In this document: positions 28,488-38,600 of the stretch, one piece after another
How the letters are laid out: each line of letters begins with the position of its first letter
How positions within the stretch are numbered: the stretch's first letter is position 1
Origin: Actinobacteria bacterium HGW-Actinobacteria-1
Lineage (GTDB): Bacteria; Actinomycetota; Coriobacteriia; Anaerosomatales; Anaerosomataceae
DNA: 64,000 bases
Assembly: GCA_002841355.1 (NCBI GenBank)
Contig: PHFB01000009.1
Span: forward strand, 53,443 to 117,442
Direction of reading: 5' to 3'
Position numbers and translations under genes: made by a program
Notes under the pieces: generated by a model
Databases searched by the model: none
The model's input: only the letters and a program-made list of their open reading frames with translations
Told to the model about the DNA's origin: nothing

Positions 28488-29243
28488 TCACAACCTCACC
28501 GGGACGCCGTGCTCGGCCATTGCCTCTTTCACCTGACGCACCGAGAACTGTCCGAAGTGGAAGACGCTTGCCGCCAGAACCGCGTCCGCGTCAGCTTCGA
28601 TGATGACCTCGGCGAAGTCGTCGAGTTCACCGGCACCGCCGCTCGCGATGACCGGGATGTTCACCGCACGCGTGATGGCGCGCGTGAGATCGATGTCGAA
28701 GCCGTCCTTCGTGCCGTCGCGGTCCATGCTTGTGAGCAGGATCTCGCCGGCGCCGAGACGTTCGGCCTCCTCGGCCCATGCAACCGCATCGAGCCCGGTG
28801 TTCTTGCGTCCGCCGGAGACGAAAACCTCCCAGCGCGACGAACCCGGCACGCGACGGGCGTCAATAGCGACGACGATGCACTGTGAGCCGTAGATGCGGC
28901 TGGTCTCGGTAATGAGCTCCGGTGCCGCGACCGCCGCAGAGTTCATGGAGATCTTGTCGCACCCTGCCGAGAGCATCGCCCGGATGTCGGCCGCGGTGCG
29001 CATGCCGCCGCCGACGGTGTACGGGATGAAGACCTCCTCGGCGGTGCGGCGAGCCACCTCGAGCATGAGCGGGCGTTCTTCGTGCGTGGCCGTGATGTCG
29101 AGGAAGACCAGCTCGTCGGCGCCTTCCTTGTCGTATGCAGCGGCAAGCTCGACAGGATCGCCTGCATCCCGCAGGTTGATGAAGTTCACGCCCTTCACCA
29201 CGCGTCCTTCATGGACGTCGAGGCACGGGATGACGCGCTTCAT
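28488..29243 (-). CDS. hisF: imidazole glycerol phosphate synthase cyclase subunit
   Basis: Uses ammonia from HisH to turn PRFAR into IGP and AICAR. The 251-residue TIM barrel begins [21 protein letters not shown] with the catalytic Asp in CLDV. It continues with [38 protein letters not shown] with the second catalytic Asp, and [12 protein letters not shown]. The ATG at 29243 gives the family N-terminus; a GTG two codons earlier exists. It is followed by the Nim-like gene. Confidence 0.96.
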   Translation of the reverse strand: MKRVIPCLDVHEGRVVKGVNFINLRDAGDPVELAAAYDKEGADELVFLDITATHEERPLMLEVARRTAEEVFIPYTVGGGMRTAADIRAMLSAGCDKISMNSAAVAAPELITETSRIYGSQCIVVAIDARRVPGSSRWEVFVSGGRKNTGLDAVAWAEEAERLGAGEILLTSMDRDGTKDGFDIDLTRAITRAVNIPVIASGGAGELDDFAEVIIEADADAVLAASVFHFGQFSVRQVKEAMAEHGVPVRL

Positions 29244-29252
29244 GAGCACGCG

Positions 29253-29981
29253 CTACACCTCTTCGCCGTGACCGACGCGGATGGCATCCGCAAGGATGAA
29301 GGAGTCCTCGTAGAGCGCTTTGCCCACGATGACACCCTCGAGCTGCAGCCCGAGGGTGTAGAGATCGGCGATGTCGTCGAGCGTGGAGACGCCGCCGGAG
29401 GCGGTCATCGGGATGTCGATCTGCCCGGCAAGCGCGCGGTACGCGCCGTAGTTCACGCCGGTCTGCATGCCGTCCTTGCTGATATCGGTGTACGCGAGAC
29501 GCTTCACGCCGAGCAGTTCAAGCTCGCGGATGAGCTCCAGCACGCCGTACTCGGTGCCCTGGCGCCAGCCCTGGATAGCCACCTTGCCGTCGCGGGCATC
29601 GATGCCGGCGACGATCGAGCCGCCATAGCGCTGACACGCCTCCGAGACGAGTGCCGGCTGCGTCACGAGCGCGGTGCCGAGCACCATACGCCTGATGCCG
29701 ATGCCATCGAGTCGATCGAGCATCTCCATCGAACGGAGACCGCCGCCGGTTTGCACGGGCGTACCAAGCGCTGCGATACGCTCCAAATACTCAATGTTCT
29801 TGGCCTCGCCAGTAACAGCACCGTCAAGGTCGACCACATGGAGCCACTCGGCGCCCTGATCGATCCACTTCCGGGCCTGATCCACGGGATCGTCGTTGTA
29901 GATGGTGACGGCATCGAGCCGACCTTGCAGCAGCCTGACTGCCTTGCCATCGAGGATATCGATCGCGGGAAAGACGATCAT
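29253..29981 (-). CDS. hisA: ProFAR isomerase
   Basis: Amadori isomerisation of ProFAR to PRFAR. The 242-residue TIM barrel is homologous to His[21 protein letters not shown] with the catalytic Asp, [44 protein letters not shown] with the second Asp, and [12 protein letters not shown]. The ATG at 29981 overlaps the hisH stop (ATGA); the longest frame runs back into hisH and is not the start. Confidence 0.96.
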   Translation of the reverse strand: MIVFPAIDILDGKAVRLLQGRLDAVTIYNDDPVDQARKWIDQGAEWLHVVDLDGAVTGEAKNIEYLERIAALGTPVQTGGGLRSMEMLDRLDGIGIRRMVLGTALVTQPALVSEACQRYGGSIVAGIDARDGKVAIQGWRQGTEYGVLELIRELELLGVKRLAYTDISKDGMQTGVNYGAYRALAGQIDIPMTASGGVSTLDDIADLYTLGLQLEGVIVGKALYEDSFILADAIRVGHGEEV

Positions 29982-30601
29982 CGCGAGCCCCCTTCGGTGA
30001 CGATTGCGCCGAAATTCGCGAGCAGCCGAAGTCCCATGTCCGAGGATTTCTCGGGATGGAACTGCACGGCGTACGCCGAACCGGTCTGCACGGCGGCCGC
30101 GAACGGCACGCCGTACTCCGTGCTGCCGATGATACAAGAAGGATCGCTCGGCAGGAGACGATACGAGTGCACGAAGTAGAACGCCGTCTCGGGCGGAATA
30201 CCGTCGAAGAGCCTACTCTGCCGCGGATATGCAACGGTGTTCCAGCCGATATGCGGGATCTTCACGCCGCCGGGAAGCCGTTCGCAGGTGCCCGGGATCA
30301 TGCCCAGACCCTCCCACTCGCCGTCCTCAAGGCCGACGGATGCCAGCAGCTGCATTCCCAGACAGATGCCGAGGAACGGCGTGCCCTCGGCCACGCGCGA
30401 GAGCAGCAGCTCCCACAGCCCGCTCGCCTTCAGGTTCGCGCTCGCGTCGCGAAACGCACCAACGCCCGGCAACACGATGCCGTCAGCAGCGCGAACTACC
30501 TCGGCATCGTCGGTCACGACGACGTCGGCGACACCGGCGTGCTCGAAGCCCTTCTGCGCGCTTCTGAGGTTGCCCATTTTGTAGTCGATGATCGCGATCA
30601 C
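29978..30601 (-). CDS. hisH: imidazole glycerol phosphate synthase glutaminase subunit
   Basis: Releases ammonia from glutamine for HisF. The 207-residue class I amidotransferase has VLPGVGAFRDA, the nucleophile Cys in FLGICLGMQLL, and the His/Glu pair in VQFHPEKSS. It opens with IAIIDYKMGNLRS. The GTG start overlaps the hisB stop in a GTGA quartet. Confidence 0.96.
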   Translation of the reverse strand: MIAIIDYKMGNLRSAQKGFEHAGVADVVVTDDAEVVRAADGIVLPGVGAFRDASANLKASGLWELLLSRVAEGTPFLGICLGMQLLASVGLEDGEWEGLGMIPGTCERLPGGVKIPHIGWNTVAYPRQSRLFDGIPPETAFYFVHSYRLLPSDPSCIIGSTEYGVPFAAAVQTGSAYAVQFHPEKSSDMGLRLLANFGAIVTEGGSR

Positions 30602-31185
30602 AGCGAGCCCTTCGTGCTTGGCACGCCGGTGACGCGCGGATCGAGCGAGACCGCCTCGGCCAGCGCACGCGCGACCGACTTGAACGCCGCTTCTATGATG
30701 TGGTGCGCGTTCTCACCCGCGAACGCCATCACGTGCAGCGTGATGCCCGCGTTGCTCGCGAATGCGATGAGGAACTCCTTGGCAAGCGTCGTGTCGAACG
30801 TGCCGATGACCTCGATCGGCGTCTCGACGGCGTAGTGCAGCTGCCCACGCCCCGAAATGTCGATGGCAGCCAGCACGAGCGCCTCGTCCATGGGCACGAC
30901 AGCCGAGCCGAATCGCCTGATGCCGGCGCGATCGCCAAGTGCCTGCGCAACCGCCGAGCCGAGCACGATGCCGACGTCTTCCACGGTGTGGTGTGCATCC
31001 ACCGCAAGATCGCCGGTGGCGCGAACACTCAGGTCGAGGAGTGCGTGGCGGCCGAACGCTTCAAGCATGTGGTCGAAGAACGGCACGCCGGTGGCGACGG
31101 TCGTCGTCCCCGAGCCGTCGAGGTCGAGCTCTATCGTGATGTCGGTCTCGCGCGTCGTGCGCGTGAGCGTCGCGGTGCGTCCCAC
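30598..31185 (-). CDS. hisB: imidazoleglycerol-phosphate dehydratase
   Basis: Manganese-dependent dehydration of IGP to imidazole-acetol phosphate. The 195-residue monofunctional enzyme (no histidinol phosphatase fusion) has FFDHMLEAFGRHALLDL, DAHHTVEDVGIVLG with metal-binding His and Glu, and the second half-repeat ENAHHIIEAAFKSVARAL. I chose GTG at 31185, directly after the hisC stop, with GGAGGG upstream. No histidinol-phosphate phosphatase gene is seen in the window. Confidence 0.95.
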   Translation of the reverse strand: MGRTATLTRTTRETDITIELDLDGSGTTTVATGVPFFDHMLEAFGRHALLDLSVRATGDLAVDAHHTVEDVGIVLGSAVAQALGDRAGIRRFGSAVVPMDEALVLAAIDISGRGQLHYAVETPIEVIGTFDTTLAKEFLIAFASNAGITLHVMAFAGENAHHIIEAAFKSVARALAEAVSLDPRVTGVPSTKGSL

Positions 31186-31186
31186 G

Positions 31187-32317
31187 CTACTTCCCTCCCT
31201 CAAGGTGCCGTGAAGCGGTTGCCGCAACGCCGAAGTGGTCGCTCGCGTGGCGTCGTGAGAGTATCTCGTCCATGCCCGCGAGGAACCGGCCGACCTCTTC
31301 CTCGGTCCCCACGCTCACCCGCAGACAGTCCTCAAGCCCCGGTGCGCGGGAGAAGTCGCGGATCAGCACCGAGTGCTCGTGCAGCAGGTCGCGCCAGACC
31401 GCCGAGGCATGCGCCACCTTGAAGAGCACGAAGTTCGCCTCGGACGGATAGACCGTGACCTCATCAAGCGCCGAGAGACCGTGCACGAGCATGTCGCGCT
31501 GACGCAGCAGCTGGCTGATGCCGGCCTCGAAGACCGGGCGCTCGCGAAAGACCAGCTGCGCGGCAACCTGGCTGAATCGGTTGACCGAGTACGGCTGCCG
31601 CACTTTCGTGAGCTCGCGGATGACGTCCTCATGAGCGAGCAGGTACCCGGCACGCAGCCCGGCAAGTGAGAATGCTTTGGAGAACGTCCGCAGGATGACG
31701 AGGTTGGGGTGCCGCGACATGTGCGGGCGCATGGTGTGCCGCGAGAACTCGAAGTACGCCTCGTCCACGAGCACGAGTGCGTCAGTCGAGTTGAGCACGT
31801 CGATGAGCAGCGTTTCCGAGGCAAGCGTCCCGGTGGGGTTGTTCGGGTTGGCGATCATCACGATGTCGACATCCCCGGGCTTGAGCCGCTCGAGGAGTGC
31901 GTCGCCGTCGATGCAGAAGTCCGCAAGGCGCGGCAGCCGGATCACCTCGGTGCCGGTGACCTCGGCGTCGATGCCGTACATGGCGAATGTGGGCGGCAAG
32001 TCGATGAGCTTGCGGCCGGGACCACCCCACGCCAGCAGCAGGTCGAAGATGAGCTCGTCACCGCCGTTGCCGACGAGCACGTTGCCCGGCTCGAGGCCGT
32101 TCGCCTCGGCGATCATCTCGCGCAGCTTGCCGGCGAGCGGATCCGGGTAGCGGTTGTACGGGATGCGCGCGGCAAGCTCGGAGAGCTTCTCCAGCAGTTC
32201 GCCGGGGAGGTTGAGTGGGTTCTCGTTGCTTGCCAGCATCACGTCGGCGCGAACGTCCTTCGCGTCGTACGGCGTGAGCGCTTCAAGCTCCTTGCGAGGC
32301 GGCCTCAGGCGGTCCAT
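31187..32317 (-). CDS. hisC: histidinol-phosphate aminotransferase
   Basis: PLP-dependent transfer of the amino group to imidazole-acetol phosphate. The 376-residue class I/II aminotransferase has LASNENPLNLP near the N-terminus, NPNNPTG, LVDEAYFEFS, and the PLP lysine in TFSKAFSLAGLRAGY. A last motif, LRVSVGTEEEVGRFL, closes the family domain. Its ATG directly follows the hisD stop. Confidence 0.95.
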   Translation of the reverse strand: MDRLRPPRKELEALTPYDAKDVRADVMLASNENPLNLPGELLEKLSELAARIPYNRYPDPLAGKLREMIAEANGLEPGNVLVGNGGDELIFDLLLAWGGPGRKLIDLPPTFAMYGIDAEVTGTEVIRLPRLADFCIDGDALLERLKPGDVDIVMIANPNNPTGTLASETLLIDVLNSTDALVLVDEAYFEFSRHTMRPHMSRHPNLVILRTFSKAFSLAGLRAGYLLAHEDVIRELTKVRQPYSVNRFSQVAAQLVFRERPVFEAGISQLLRQRDMLVHGLSALDEVTVYPSEANFVLFKVAHASAVWRDLLHEHSVLIRDFSRAPGLEDCLRVSVGTEEEVGRFLAGMDEILSRRHASDHFGVAATASRHLEGGK

Positions 32318-33631
32318 CTACGCCTCCTCGTCATCGTCGAGTCCGTATGCCATGGCAAGCCGAAGGCCGACCGCACGCGCGTGCGCCTCGAGTCCCTCGG
32401 CCTGGGCGATCGTCATAACGGTGGGGCCGTCCATCTCGAGCCCCTCAAGCGAGTAGCTCAGCACCGAGGACTTCTTGAGGAAGTCGTCCACCGAAAGAGG
32501 GCTCGAGAACCGCGCGGTCCCGCCGGTCGGCAGCACGTGGTTGGGACCGGCAACGTAATCGCCGACGCTTTCGGGCGTCCACGGGCCGAGGAAGATCGCG
32601 CCCGCGTTGCGGATGCTGCCGAGCAGCTCGAGCGGCTCGGCCATCATGACTTCCAGGTGCTCCGGCGCCACGAGATTCGCGGCGTCGAGCGCCACATCCA
32701 CGTCCGGACAGATGATGACGACGCCGTTATCGGTGAGCGAGCGGCGGATCACATCCGCGCGTGAGGAATCCTCCAGCAGGATCTCGAGCGCCTCGTCGAC
32801 AGCATCGGGCAGGTCTGCGTCGGTCGTAACCAGGTACGTTGCGGCCTTGGGGTCGTGTTCGGCCTGCGCCATGAGGTCGATTGCCACGAACGCCGGCTCG
32901 GCGGTCTCGTCGGCAAGGATGAGCACCTCGCTTGGACCGGCGAGCATGTCGATGCCGACCTCGCCCATCACAAGCTTCTTGGCGGCGGTCACGTACGCGT
33001 TCCCGGGACCGGTGATCTTGTCGACCCGCGCGATCGACGCCGTGCCGACCGCGAGCGCCGCGATCGCCTGTGCGCCGCCCACCTTGTAGATCTCGGTGAC
33101 GCCGGCCTCGGCCGCCGCCGCGAGGGTATACGGGTTGACCTTCCCATCGGGACCGGGAGGCACGACCATCGCGACTTCCTCGACACCCGCCACGAACGCC
33201 GGAATCGCGTTCATGAGCACGCTCGAGGGGTAGCACGCGCGTCCACCGGGCACGTAGATGCCCACCCGCGCGATCGGTGTGACCTTCTGCCCGAGGAAGA
33301 TGCCGCCTTCCTCGACGGTGAACCAGCTCTGGGGGACCTGACGGCGGTGGAAGTCCTCGATCGCCGTCGCGGCAGCCGAGATGGCCTCTTTGAAGTCATC
33401 GCCCACGAGGTCGAGCGCCTCGGTCATCTCCGCCTCGGTGACGGCCAAGTCGCCGATCACCGCGTGATCAAACTGCTCGGTGTAGTCGCGTAGCGCCTCA
33501 TCGCCCCGGGCGCGCACGTCTTCGATGATCCGGGATGCCACGTTGAGCACCTCGGCGTCTATCCCTCCACTGCGCGGCACGTCGCCGACTTCGAGCCGTC
33601 GGCCACGCGCGAGTTCGATTCGTCTCATCAT
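32318..33631 (-). CDS. hisD: histidinol dehydrogenase
   Basis: Two-step NAD-linked, zinc-dependent oxidation of histidinol to histidine, the last step of the pathway. The 437-residue product has GIYVPGGRACYPSSVLM, DKITGPGNAYVTAAKKL, MLAGPSEVLILADE, and metal-binding residues in DLMAQAEHDPKA and PNHVLPTGGTARFSSPL. Two adjacent ATG codons (33631 and 33628) are possible starts, with AAGGGGAG upstream. Confidence 0.96.
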   Translation of the reverse strand: MMRRIELARGRRLEVGDVPRSGGIDAEVLNVASRIIEDVRARGDEALRDYTEQFDHAVIGDLAVTEAEMTEALDLVGDDFKEAISAAATAIEDFHRRQVPQSWFTVEEGGIFLGQKVTPIARVGIYVPGGRACYPSSVLMNAIPAFVAGVEEVAMVVPPGPDGKVNPYTLAAAAEAGVTEIYKVGGAQAIAALAVGTASIARVDKITGPGNAYVTAAKKLVMGEVGIDMLAGPSEVLILADETAEPAFVAIDLMAQAEHDPKAATYLVTTDADLPDAVDEALEILLEDSSRADVIRRSLTDNGVVIICPDVDVALDAANLVAPEHLEVMMAEPLELLGSIRNAGAIFLGPWTPESVGDYVAGPNHVLPTGGTARFSSPLSVDDFLKKSSVLSYSLEGLEMDGPTVMTIAQAEGLEAHARAVGLRLAMAYGLDDDEEA

Positions 33632-33647
33632 GTCGTGGTCTCCCCTT

Positions 33648-34319
33648 CTACGGTAGCGGCACGACGGCCGCGAGCCTGTCCGCGAGATCTCGTACGCGCT
33701 CCGGTTCGGTCTTAAGGCTCACCGGGTTCGCCACGAACCGCGCCGTGGACGCCAGTACGTCTTCCACGATACGCAGGTTGTTCTCGGCAAGGGTTCGACC
33801 GGTTGCCGTGATGTCAACGATGCGGTCGGCAAGTCCGATGAGCGGCGCCAGCTCTATGTTCCCGTGCAGCTTCACGATCTCCACCTGCACGCCACGCGCC
33901 GCGAAGTGCGCCTCGGCGATGCGCGGGTACTTGGTGGCAACGCGAATCACACCGAGGTGACGGTAGAGCTCGTCGATGCTGCGGGGCGCGTCTTCAGACT
34001 CGGCCACAACGAAGCGGCAGCCGCCGAAGCCGAGATCGACCATCTCGACGACGTCGAGGTCCGCCTCAACCAGCACGTCCTTGCCCGCGATGGCGACGTC
34101 CACGCCGCCGTAGGCGACGTAGATGGGCACGTCTGTGGGCTTCGCGATGATGAACTCGGCGTCCGAGGAGCGCACGATGAGGTGGCGGCCGGGATCCGAG
34201 AGGCCGGTGACGTCGACGCCAGCGAGCTCCAACGCGCGGACGGAGTCCGCGAAGAGCGCGCCTTTCGGCACGGCGATACGAAGCGGGCGTGATGCCTGGG
34301 AGGGCATGCGGACGATCAT
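33648..34319 (-). CDS. hisG: ATP phosphoribosyltransferase, short catalytic subunit
   Basis: First step of histidine synthesis: couples ATP and PRPP. The product has 223 residues, the short form that lacks the C-terminal ACT-like histidine-sensing domain and needs HisZ, encoded just upstream. Motifs: IAVPKGALFADSVRAL, the DVPIYVAYGGVDVAIAGKDVL block, and a PRPP loop near DRIVDITATGRTLAENNL. The ATG overlaps the hisZ stop (ATGA), fitting a HisG-HisZ complex. Confidence 0.95.
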   Translation of the reverse strand: MIVRMPSQASRPLRIAVPKGALFADSVRALELAGVDVTGLSDPGRHLIVRSSDAEFIIAKPTDVPIYVAYGGVDVAIAGKDVLVEADLDVVEMVDLGFGGCRFVVAESEDAPRSIDELYRHLGVIRVATKYPRIAEAHFAARGVQVEIVKLHGNIELAPLIGLADRIVDITATGRTLAENNLRIVEDVLASTARFVANPVSLKTEPERVRDLADRLAAVVPLP

Positions 34320-35584
34320 CGCGCACCGCCCTTCTGCGCCCAGGTAGCGCCGGGCGGGGCCGGCAGCGGCTTCTCAAGCGGTAGCGCGAATTCTCCCGCT
34401 CGGTCCAGGCGGAAGATCGAGTCGCCCTCCGCGACCAGCGCCTCGACCGCATCGGCTCGCTCCGCTTCGCGGACGAGCGCGAGACCACGCTTGCCGACCG
34501 CGGGCATCACACGCCAACCCGCTGCGCGCAGTGCGCGCGCTGCCGAGAAGACGACGACGGAGTCGAGACCGCCGATGACCGCGTCGAGTCCAGGCACCGC
34601 AGGCGTGGCGCCCTGCTCGGCAAGCGCGATCATGACACGCTCGATGCCGAGCGCGAAGCCTGCAGCGGAGGCTGGTGCGCCGAAAGCCGCAAGCAGCCGG
34701 TCGTAGCGACCGCCGCCACCAAGCGGCAGGCCGAGCCCGGGCGCGTACGCCTCGAGCACGAAGCCGGTGTAGTAGTCGAACGAGCGCATGATGCCGAAGT
34801 CGACGGTCACGCGATCTCCGTAGCCGAGACCCTCCAGCACGCGGTACGTCTCACGCAGGTTGCAGAGCGTGCTCATGCACCCGCACGCGACGAGCAGGTC
34901 CCGGCATGCATCGAGCGCCTCACGGCCGCCGCGGATGCGCGGCGCGGCAGTGAGTGCGGCGGCGACTTCAGGCCGAACGCCCGGGTCGGCAGCCAGCCGC
35001 TCCAGCTCAACCAGATTCCGCTCGTGGGCCGCGGCGATCACAGCAGCACCCCAGATCTCATCGGCGCCGGACGCGTCGATGAGATCGCGCAGGACCTCGA
35101 CCGTGCCGATCCCGATGGTGTACGACGTGAGCCCCGCAGCTTCCAGCGCCTCGACCGCAAGCGTCACTACCTCGGCATCGGCGACCGGACCGCCTGTGCC
35201 GATGAGTTCGATGCCCGCCTGCGTGAACTGCCGCGCCTGCCCGCGCATCGATGCGTGCTCGCGGAAGACCGGCGCCACATACCGCACACGGTGCGGACCG
35301 GGCTGCTCGGCCAAACGGGACGCGGCGACGCGCGCGATCGGGACGGTCATCTCGGGACGAAGCGCCAGCAGGCTGCCGTCCAGGTCGAACAGGCGGAACG
35401 CGGTCCGCTCGGCAGCGGTCCCCACCCCTGCTGCGAGCACCGAGTACTCTTCGACGACCGGCGTCTCCACCGGCGCGTACCCCCAGGCGGCGAACACCTC
35501 GCCCATCGCGCGAGAAACGGCCTCTCGTTCGGCCGCTTCCTGGAAGAGCACGTCCCTAAACCCTCTCGGCGTCTGCGGCCGCAT
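34316..35584 (-). CDS. hisZ: ATP phosphoribosyltransferase regulatory subunit
   Basis: Histidyl-tRNA synthetase paralogue (422 residues) that activates short HisG and senses histidine. It begins MRPQTPRGFRDVLFQEA, carries LDGSLLALRPEMTVPIARVAASRL (motif 2 region) and LPLGGGGRYDRLL (motif 3 region), with a C-terminal anticodon-binding-like part. The order with hisG directly behind it separates it from a true hisS. The ATG at 35584 has GAGAGGTG upstream. First gene of the his operon. Confidence 0.9.
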   Translation of the reverse strand: MRPQTPRGFRDVLFQEAAEREAVSRAMGEVFAAWGYAPVETPVVEEYSVLAAGVGTAAERTAFRLFDLDGSLLALRPEMTVPIARVAASRLAEQPGPHRVRYVAPVFREHASMRGQARQFTQAGIELIGTGGPVADAEVVTLAVEALEAAGLTSYTIGIGTVEVLRDLIDASGADEIWGAAVIAAAHERNLVELERLAADPGVRPEVAAALTAAPRIRGGREALDACRDLLVACGCMSTLCNLRETYRVLEGLGYGDRVTVDFGIMRSFDYYTGFVLEAYAPGLGLPLGGGGRYDRLLAAFGAPASAAGFALGIERVMIALAEQGATPAVPGLDAVIGGLDSVVVFSAARALRAAGWRVMPAVGKRGLALVREAERADAVEALVAEGDSIFRLDRAGEFALPLEKPLPAPPGATWAQKGGAR

Positions 35585-35632
35585 CTCATTCACCTCTCGG
35601 TACTTTATCACGGTGGAGTGGTAGCGTAGCGC

Positions 35633-35661
35633 AGTATCGCACGGCGCCCTCCACGCGTCAA
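35633..35661 (-). promoter_or_regulatory. sigma-70-type promoter of the his operon
   Basis: TTGACG (35661-35656), a 17-nt spacer and GATACT (35638-35633) on the minus strand, the best-matching promoter seen in the window. It lies in the 80-nt gap between dnaE and hisZ. The expected leader is only about 40 nt, so no T-box or attenuator fits here, unlike the trp operon. Confidence 0.75.
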
Positions 35662-35664
35662 GCG

Positions 35665-38600
35665 CTACTGCTCCCAGACAGACCCCTCGCCGAGCAGCTC
35701 CTTGATCTCCGCGTGCAGCGACGCCGAGGACGCATCCACCCGGAACTCCGCCGGCATCTCGAGTACCTTCGTACCCTCGTTGCTGACGAGCTGCACATGC
35801 ACCTTGTCGCGGCCCGTGTGATGCTTGAGGATCTCCTTGAACGCCGCCCCCCTGCCGTTGCTGAGCATCGACGCGTCGGTGCGCACGACGAGCGTGATCG
35901 GCGGCTTCTCGAACCTGCCGCTCTCCCCCAGCGGCTGGACGTCTTGCACCATGAGCTTCGTGCCGCGATCCGAGGACTCGACCTTAGCGCGAACACGCAC
36001 GACCTCGTCCACCTTGATGAGGTCGCGGAACTTGTCATACGTCTGCGGGAAGAGCACGCCCTCCATCGACCCCTCGAGGTCTTCGAGCACGAACGTCCCC
36101 ATGAGCTTGCCGGCCTTAGTGGCGATGCGATCCGACTTCGTGATGATGCCAGCAAACCATCCGGTCGTGCCGTCCCGCAGCGACTCCACATCGCCAAGCG
36201 AGACCGTCCGCGACGCCTTGATCATCTCGGCGATGTCGGAGAGCGGGTGGTCGGTGACGTAGATGCCGAGCATCTCCTTCTCGAACGCGAGTTTCACGCC
36301 CTTGTCCCACTCCACGCCGTCGGCGGGCGGGATGTTGTCGTCCAGACCGTGCTCCTCGGGCTCGAACATGTCGAAGATCGAGCCCTGGCCGCTCGCGATG
36401 TCCTTCTGCCGCTTGGTCGCGCCTTCTACGGCGCTATCCATACACTCCATGAGCTGCTTGCGGGTGTAGCCGGTCGAATCGAACGCGCCCGCCTTGATGA
36501 GTGCTTCGAGCGTCTTCTTGTTGATGAGCTTCTGGTCGATCCGCGCGCAGAAGTCGTGGAACGACTCGTACGGTCCACCCGCTTTGCGCTCGGCCACGAT
36601 GGTGTCGACGATGCCCTCGCCCACATTGCGGATACCCGCAAGCCCGAAGCGGATGGCGCCTTCGACCGCGGTGAAGTCCTTGCCCGAGGAGTTCACGTCC
36701 GGCGGCAGGACCTTGATGCCGGCGCTGTTACACGCGGCGACGTACTTCACGATCGTCTCGGACTTGCCGGTGTAGCTCGTGAGGTTGGCCGCCATGTACT
36801 CGAGCGGGTAGTGCGCCTTGAGATATGCGGTCTGGTACGCGAGCAACCCGTACGCCGCAGCGTGGCTCTTGTTGAAGGCGTACTGCGCGAACGCCTCGAT
36901 GTCCGACCAGACCTTCTCGGCGATCTTGGGGTCATAACCGCGCTCCGCGGCACCCTTGATGAACTCGGGCTTGAGGCCGTCGACGATCGCCTGGATCTTC
37001 TTGCCCATGCCCTTACGGAGCTTGTCGGCCTTCGCCGCCGAGAAACCACCCATCTCCATGGTGATGCGCATCGCCTGTTCCTGGTACACGATGGCGCCGT
37101 AGGTCTCCTCCAGGATGTACTTGATGCGCTCGTCGTAATACGAGATCGCCTTGCGGCCGTGCTTGCGCGAGATGAAGTCCGGGATTGAATCCATCGGACC
37201 CGGGCGGTAGAGCGCCACGACGGCGACGATGTCGGCGAACACCGTGGGCTTGAGGTCCTTGAGCACGCGCTTCATGCCCGGCGATTCCACCTGGAACACG
37301 CCGTCGGTGTCCGCACGCTGCAGCAACTCGAACGTGGCCTTGTCGTCCATGGGGAGCGTCTCGAGGTCGATCTCTACCCCGTGGTTCTCTTTGATCGCCT
37401 TCACGGCCTTGGCAAGCACCGTGAGCGTGCGCAGGCCGAGGAAGTCCATCTTGAGCAGGCCGAGGTCCGCGATGACGTTGCCCTCGTACTGCGTGATGAT
37501 CGCGCCACCCTTGGTGTCGAGCTTCACCGGGGTGTAGCACGAGAGCGGGTCTCGGCAGATGACGACGGCCGCTGCATGGATACCCTCACCGCGGGCCGTG
37601 CCTTCAAGCGAACGCGCTGCGTCGATGACGCGCTTGGTGTCGCCGCCCGCTTCGTAGTCGGCCTTGAGGTCCGGGTTGGTGGCAAGCGAGCCCTCGATGG
37701 TCGCATCGGGGCCCTCCTGGATCTGCTTGGCGATCTTGTCGGGCACGCCGAAGGGGTATCCCAGCACGCGTCCGGCGTCGCGGACGGCGGCGCGGGCCTT
37801 CATCGTTGAGTACGTGACGACCTGCGCGACCTTGTCCTCGCCGTACTTGTCCTTCACGTAGTCGATGACTTCACTCCGACGTTCATCGTCGAAGTCGATA
37901 TCGATATCGGGCATCTCCGTGCGCTCGGGGTTCAGGAAGCGCTCGAAGAGCAGGCCGTGCTCGATAGGATCGAGGCTCGTGATCCCGAGTGCGTAGCTGA
38001 TGATGGAGCCGGCGGCGCTTCCTCGGCCGGGACCGACACCGATGTCATTGCCTTTCGCCCACCGCACGAAGTCCGAAACGATGAGGAAGTACGCCGAGAG
38101 ACCCTTGTCGGTGATGACCTTGAGCTCGTCGGTGAGGCGCTGCATCGGCTCGTCGGGGATCGGGTCGCCGTAGCGTTTCTTGAGGCCCTCGATACACTCC
38201 TCGCGCAGGTACTCGTCTTCCGAGAACCCCTTCGGCACTTCGAACACCGGCAGGATGATCTTGCCGAACTCGAGATTCACATCGCAGCGCTCGGCGATCT
38301 CGAGCGTGCTCGCGAATGCCTGCGGATATTCCGGCAGCGCGCTTTCCATCTCCTCGGCGGACTTCAGGAAGAACTGATCCGAGGAGAACTTCATGCGGCT
38401 TTCGTCATCGACCGTCTTGCCGGTCTGGATGCACACCAGCATGTCCTGCGCCTCGGCATGGGAAGCCTTGACGTAGTGGATGTCGTTCGTGGCCACGACC
38501 GGCAGGCCAAGCTCGTTCGCCAGGCCGACGATCTGCCGGTTGAGGTCCTTTTGCGACACGCCGTTGTCCGCGACGATGCCCTGCTCCTGGATTTCCAGGT

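Noticed and set aside
35585..35664. T-box or attenuator before the his operon
   Set aside because: The leader from the clear promoter to hisZ is only about 40 nt, with no T-box sequence, no His-rich leader peptide and no terminator.
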